A DNA stretch of 64,000 bases from NCBI RefSeq assembly GCF_024346315.1, contig NZ_JAGQCS010000010.1, forward strand, positions 29,553-93,552, written 5' to 3'. The notes beneath the pieces are model-generated. The model ran no database searches and was not told the DNA's origin. It worked only from the letters and a program-made list of their open reading frames with translations. The DNA comes from Cyanobium sp. ATX 6F1. Lineage in GTDB: Bacteria; Cyanobacteriota; Cyanobacteriia; PCC-6307; Cyanobiaceae. How positions within the stretch are numbered: the stretch's first letter is position 1; every line of letters begins with the position of its first letter. A program made the position numbers and the translations under genes. Positions 60,092 to 64,000 of this stretch are shown here, in pieces.

Positions 60092-60508
60092 GTGATCCTG
60101 CTCGACACCAACGTGGTTTCGGCCGTGATGCAGCGCCGGCCGGATCCAGCTGTTCAGCAGTGGCTGGATGGGCAAGCCCTGGAGGAGCTGTGGTTGCCGG
60201 CTGTGGTGGTGTTCGAGTTGCGCTACGGCCTTGCGATCCTGCCGGAATCCCAGCGCCAGCGAAGACTGATGCTGGGGCTCGATCAGCTGTTGCAGTTGAT
60301 CCAGGAGCGCATTGCACCCCTTGACGGTTTGGCGTCCCAGAAGGCAGCGCTGCTGGCGGCGGAGCGCAAGGCCAAGGGGCGTCCGGTGGACCTGCGCGAC
60401 ACGCTGATCGCCGGCATCGCCATGGCCCGCGGCGCGCGGCTGGCGACCCGCAACACCCGCCACTTCGATGACACCACGATCAGCCTGATCAATCCCTTCG
60501 AGCCATGA
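60092..60508 (+). CDS. fitB: FitB-like PIN-domain toxin
   Basis: 138 residues from GTG 60092. ILLDTNVVSAVMQRRPDPAV (Asp), VVVFELRYGLAILPESQRQR (Glu), VDLRDTLIAGIAMARGA (Asp) and LATRNTRHFDDTTI (Asp). All four PIN acidic residues are present. Textbook FitAB arrangement. Confidence 0.88.
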   Translation: MILLDTNVVSAVMQRRPDPAVQQWLDGQALEELWLPAVVVFELRYGLAILPESQRQRRLMLGLDQLLQLIQERIAPLDGLASQKAALLAAERKAKGRPVDLRDTLIAGIAMARGARLATRNTRHFDDTTISLINPFEP

Positions 60509-60580
60509 ACCCAGCTGATCCAAAGCACCGACGGCAACGGCGCCTGCTCACCTGACCACCCCCCTTTCCCGTCCCCCCGC

Positions 60581-62470
60581 TTGAAACGCCTGCCCCGAAA
60601 ACTGCTCAGCCCACTCCTGGGCCCGCTCCTGGGGCCGTTCCTGAACCAGGAGCCGGCGGCGCAGCTGATCCGGGAGACGGCGCGCCAGCAGTGGAAGCTG
60701 CTGGCGGTGAACCTGCTCAGCAGCCTGCTGGAGAGTGTCAGCGAGGGGGCCACCTTGGGGGTGATCTTCCTGGTGGTGGAGCTGCTCTCGAACGCTCGCG
60801 CCCCCACGGCGGTCAACTGGGCGAGCAAGCCCCTGATCCCCTGGATTCCGGGGGCGCCCGAGTGGCTGGCGGCCCAGCCCACCACGCCGCTGTTTCTGGG
60901 ACTGCTGGCCCTGGCGGTGCTGCTGCAGCTGATTCAGAGCCTCACGCGCTATGCGGGGGCAGTGAGCGTCGGCTACTTCGCCGCCCGTTGCAAGGCCCAG
61001 GTGACGGCAAGGATCCACAGCCAGATCCTGAGCCTGAGCTACCCCTGCGCCAGCAGCTACCGGGTGGGGGATCTCACCGACTACGCCGGCACCGGGCCGG
61101 ACGCGATCCGCAGCCAGATCGAGGCCGCCAGCCAGATCCTGATCACGCTGCTGCTGATCGCGATCTATCTGGGGATCCTGGTGGGCCTCTCCCCCTGGCT
61201 GCTGCTGGCGGCGGGGCTGCTGGGGGCGCTGATCAGCTCGGTGCAGCGCTTGCTGCTGCCGCGCTTGCGCTTCGGGGCCGAGCGACTGAGTGGCCTGCAG
61301 GCCGAGATCGCGGCCAGAATCACCGAAGACATCCAGGGCCTGCGGCTGCTGCACAGCAGCGGCCAGCGCCAGAGCGCCGATCGGGCGCTGCGATCGCGCA
61401 TGGGTGAACTGGAGGCCAGCCTGCGGCGCCAGAGCCGACTGCTGAATGTGATCGGCCCGTTCAGCAGCTTCCTGCCGATCGCGGCGATCGCGGTGATGGG
61501 GGGCCTCAGCCTGCTGGTGTTCGGCTCGAAGACCTCCGGGGTGCTGCCGAGCCTGGTGACCTTCGTGTTGGCCTTGCAGCGCCTGAACGTACGCTTTTCA
61601 GGGCTGGCGGGCCTGTTCAATGGCCTGGCCGACAACAGCGGCCGGCTCGGACGGCTGAATGCGATCCTCAGCCCCGGCGGCAAGAGCTTCGTTCGCGAGG
61701 GCGGGGTGCCCTTTGGGGGCCTGGAGCGGGAGATCCGCCTCGAGCAGGTGCAGCTGCACTACGGAGGCGAGGGGCCGGCGGCCTTGAACGGCCTCGATCT
61801 GGTGATTGCCAAGGGGGCCACCGTGGCCCTGGTGGGGCCGAGCGGGGCGGGCAAGAGCTCGATCGCCGATCTGCTTGTGGGGCTCTATGAACCGAGCCGC
61901 GGGCGGGTGCTGATCGATGGGCTGGACCTGCGCACCCTGGAACTGAACAGCTGGCAGCAACGGCTGGGGGTGGTGAGCCAGGACACCTTTCTGTTCAACA
62001 TCTCCCTGGCCGGCAACATCGCCTTCGGCTGCCCCTGGGCCACGCGCGCGCAGATCGAGGCGGCGGCGGCGGTGGCGAACGCGGCCGGCTTCATCAACGA
62101 CTTACCCGAGGGCTACGACACGATCGTGGGGGAGCGCGGCTTCCGGCTCAGCGGCGGCCAGCGCCAGCGCATTGCCCTGGCCCGGGCGATCCTGCGCCGG
62201 CCGGAGTTGCTGATCCTCGATGAGGCCACAAGTGCGCTCGATTCCGAGAGCGAGCGGCTGGTGCAGGATGCGCTCGAAGCGCTCGATGGCCGCATCACCA
62301 AGCTTGTGATCGCCCACCGCCTCGGCACCGTGAAGCAGGCCGATGTGATTGTGGTGATGGAGGCAGGGCGGATCGTGGAGCAGGGCAGCCACAGGGAACT
62401 GAGCGCCCGGGAGGGGAGCTTGTATCAGCAGCTATGGCTCAATCAGGTGGGGGCCGGGGTGGATGACTGA
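60581..62470 (+). CDS. ABC exporter, fused membrane and nucleotide-binding domains
   Basis: 629 residues from a TTG. Six-helix membrane domain (about 35-360; no C39 or CNB region). Nucleotide-binding domain with Walker A VGPSGAGKSS (about 423), VVSQDTFLFNISLAGNI (Q-loop), LSGGQRQRIALARAI and LLILDEATSALDSESE, plus VIAHRLGTVKQADVI. The single-chain half-transporter type of lipid/glycan-linked flippases (MsbA-like). The substrate is unknown; near glycan genes a lipid-linked sugar flippase is possible. It stops seven bases before the convergent mntA gene. Confidence 0.87.
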   Translation: MKRLPRKLLSPLLGPLLGPFLNQEPAAQLIRETARQQWKLLAVNLLSSLLESVSEGATLGVIFLVVELLSNARAPTAVNWASKPLIPWIPGAPEWLAAQPTTPLFLGLLALAVLLQLIQSLTRYAGAVSVGYFAARCKAQVTARIHSQILSLSYPCASSYRVGDLTDYAGTGPDAIRSQIEAASQILITLLLIAIYLGILVGLSPWLLLAAGLLGALISSVQRLLLPRLRFGAERLSGLQAEIAARITEDIQGLRLLHSSGQRQSADRALRSRMGELEASLRRQSRLLNVIGPFSSFLPIAAIAVMGGLSLLVFGSKTSGVLPSLVTFVLALQRLNVRFSGLAGLFNGLADNSGRLGRLNAILSPGGKSFVREGGVPFGGLEREIRLEQVQLHYGGEGPAALNGLDLVIAKGATVALVGPSGAGKSSIADLLVGLYEPSRGRVLIDGLDLRTLELNSWQQRLGVVSQDTFLFNISLAGNIAFGCPWATRAQIEAAAAVANAAGFINDLPEGYDTIVGERGFRLSGGQRQRIALARAILRRPELLILDEATSALDSESERLVQDALEALDGRITKLVIAHRLGTVKQADVIVVMEAGRIVEQGSHRELSAREGSLYQQLWLNQVGAGVDD

Positions 62471-62477
62471 TCCAGCT

Positions 62478-62822
62478 TCATGCCGCCCCTGGCGGCTCCC
62501 ACAACACCATCCCTGCCCTGGCGATGTGCTCCAACAGGGTGGGGTGGTCGATCAGATGCAGGAGTTGCAGATCGATCCGCCAGGGCAGCAGCAGATCATC
62601 GAGTTCAGCGCCAAGCTGCAGCAGCTCGCCCAGCCCCAGGGCCGGGGCCTGAAGGCACAGGTCGATGTCGGATCCGGAGCGGTGCCGGCCCAGCGCCCGT
62701 GACCCGTAGAGAATCACTCGCTGCACCGCTGGATGGAGGTGGATCCTCTCCAGCACCAGGGTTGTGGCCTCCACCGGAAGCCCAGGGATGCCGGTTTCAA
62801 TCGGTTCTAGGGATGCTGTCAA
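62478..62822 (-). CDS. mntA: MntA-like nucleotidyltransferase antitoxin
   Basis: 114 residues; VILYGSRALGRHRSGSDIDL is an intact GS-x10-DxD motif, and LPWRIDLQLL gives the third Asp. Overlaps the hepT stop by four bases. With hepT this forms a complete type VII TA module, in which MntA adenylylates HepT. Confidence 0.85.
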   Translation of the reverse strand: MTASLEPIETGIPGLPVEATTLVLERIHLHPAVQRVILYGSRALGRHRSGSDIDLCLQAPALGLGELLQLGAELDDLLLPWRIDLQLLHLIDHPTLLEHIARAGMVLWEPPGAA

Positions 62823-63244
62823 CGCTGCCTGGCCCGCTTCGCCATCTCATCATGCAGAGCCTGCAGCTCCAACCCATACGCTTCCACAATCAGGCCTGCG
62901 ATCTCTTGAGCCAGGGAGGGGTTGTAGGTGTGGCTGGTGAGATTGCGGCTGCGGATCATCGCCATCCACACGTTTTCGCAGCCCGGTCTGAGCAGATCCC
63001 TCACCACGGCTTCCCGCACCGCATCCCGCGAACCGCTGATCCCGCTCACGCCCTGATCCACCAGAAAATCCTTCAACAGCTGCCAGCTCAGTTCATGGCT
63101 GAATTCGAAAGCTTGGATCAACCCCTGCTCCTCCAGCTCATTGAGAGGGCGAGAGCGGGCCGTGGCGATAGCCCGTTGCAGAGTGGCAAGGGCGCGACCG
63201 TAGTTGTCAAGCCGTTGCAGCCAGCGCACATCCGCTTCCGCCAT
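62819..63244 (-). CDS. hepT: HepT-like HEPN toxin
   Basis: From the internal ATG 63244, 141 residues; open sequence further up is not homologous. WLQRLDNYGRALATLQRAIA, then LNELEEQGLIQAFEFSHELS and WMAMIRSRNLTSHTYNPSLA with the Rx4HxY motif (RNLTSHTY). It is the intact homologue used to diagnose the broken copy at 24.5 kb. Confidence 0.85.
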   Translation of the reverse strand: MAEADVRWLQRLDNYGRALATLQRAIATARSRPLNELEEQGLIQAFEFSHELSWQLLKDFLVDQGVSGISGSRDAVREAVVRDLLRPGCENVWMAMIRSRNLTSHTYNPSLAQEIAGLIVEAYGLELQALHDEMAKRARQR

Positions 63245-63341
63245 GGCTGCAGCTGTTCCAAACACCTGGGTGAGTCTGGCCCACGCCGCAGAGCCATTCA
63301 GAGCGCTTTCGCTACGTTGTACCCACGGCAGACCTGGGGCG

Positions 63342-63826
63342 ATGACTCTCACCACCAGCCCAGCCACCAGCCTCTCGTTTGATGCCCTAATAGCCTGCTT
63401 CTGTTCCAGCTGCAGCGCTTTGCTGGAGAGGCGGGCGGCTGGAAGGTGTTCGACAGCTCGGGAGGCTTCCGCCTGCCTGATGGCCCCGTGCTCAGCCCCG
63501 ATGCCTCTGTGATTCGTCTGGAACGGTGGCAAGCTCTGAGCCCCGAGCAGCGCCGGGGCTTTCCGCCCCTCTGCCCCGATCTGGTGGTGGAACTGGCCAG
63601 CCCCAGCGATCAGGGCCCCCGCGGCAACAGCGCCCTGCGGCGCAAGCTCACCACCTACCAGGCCAACGGCGCCCAGCTGGGTTGGTTGTTGCTGCCCGAG
63701 GAGCAGTTGGTGGAGATCTGGCCAGCCCATGGTGAGAGGCAGCGACTGGAGGGTGCGTGTGAACTTGATGGTGGCGATGGGCTGCCGGGGCTTCGCTTGA
63801 ACCTCGCGGAGATCTGGCAGGCCTGA
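63342..63826 (+). pseudogene. Uma2-family restriction-like nuclease with a deleted middle
   Basis: MTLTTSPATSLSFDALI begins at ATG 63342 in one frame, as in Uma2 starts. A deletion/frameshift near 63393 follows, and the C-terminal two-thirds (LFQLQRFAGEAGGWKVFDSS, LSPDASVIRLERW, PPLCPDLVVELASPSD, RRKLTTYQANGAQLGW) continue in another frame. The PD-(D/E)xK acidic and Lys residues remain in the second part, but the joined gene cannot be translated. A short product from 63446 (MFDSSGG) is possible. Confidence 0.7.
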
Positions 63827-64000
63827 ACGACGTCAGCGACGCTGTCACCGATCGGGTGGTGGCGGATACCCAGGCCTAGGAGTTTGTTGCCAATTGAGCA
63901 GCGAACCCCTGGCCACAGCGGATCGACCCCTGAGCTGAATAGCTGAGACTCCGTCCTTCTGCTGTCCGGGCCCCATCGATGGGCCTCAGTCAGCCGCTGC
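63827..64000. other. Window end, no gene seen
   Basis: No frame of useful length; the next gene lies beyond the window. Confidence 0.5.

Overview
The window is GC-rich, densely coded bacterial DNA. It looks like a cyanobacterium of the Synechococcus/Cyanobium type. This is inferred from gene style: a TPR-PpiC-ABC-HlyD secretion operon, RTX proteins, Uma2 and MNT/HEPN families, and a Wza-like exporter without a lipobox. There is no rRNA, tRNA or photosynthesis marker here to prove it. Two AT-rich patches (about 9.15-18.3 kb and 48.7-49.9 kb) have codon use unlike their surroundings and look acquired or recombined.

Layout. 0-5.8 kb: an SLC13 transporter, an intact hipBA toxin-antitoxin (TA) pair, and a graveyard of broken genes (PIN toxin, manC, a RelE-like toxin with its partner, rfbB). 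5.8-9.1 kb: a compact sdhCAB operon. 9.1-20 kb: an accessory glycan island with two methyltransferase domains, a phytanoyl-CoA-type dioxygenase, sulfotransferase-like proteins, an AlgJ/AlgX-like SGNH domain fused to a methyltransferase, and a 1197-residue triple glycosyltransferase. 20.3-26.6 kb: mazEF, a GT2/methyltransferase pair, and intact and decayed MNT/HEPN and Phd/PIN modules. 26.6-48.6 kb: a surface-biogenesis locus with two small RTX proteins sharing their N-terminus and C-terminal module, a type I secretion operon (TPR protein, PpiC foldase, ABC exporter with degenerate CNB- and C39-like domains, HlyD adaptor), many glycosyltransferases and TPR proteins, and further sulfotransferases. 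48.7-54.2 kb: an FkbM methyltransferase, a WcbI-GT61 fusion and a neighbour sharing its N-terminal domain. 54.3-58.9 kb: cysS, an outer-membrane-like protein, a Wza-like exporter and a dual-specificity phosphatase. 59.1-63.8 kb: AbrB-PIN and FitAB TA pairs, an ABC exporter, an intact MNT-HepT pair and a broken Uma2 nuclease.

How it may work together. The 26-48 kb block reads as a dedicated route for exporting RTX proteins through a type I system, with glycosyl-, methyl- and sulfotransferases that could decorate either those proteins or a polysaccharide; the Wza-like exporter at 57 kb suggests polysaccharide is also exported. The many TA loci, intact and dead, lie between the surface modules and mark the region as fast-changing. 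The most reportable new signals are a shared operator half-site in front of two otherwise unrelated AbrB-antitoxin operons, the RTX pair with its secretion operon, several unusual domain fusions, and a 72-base duplicated scar next to mazEF.
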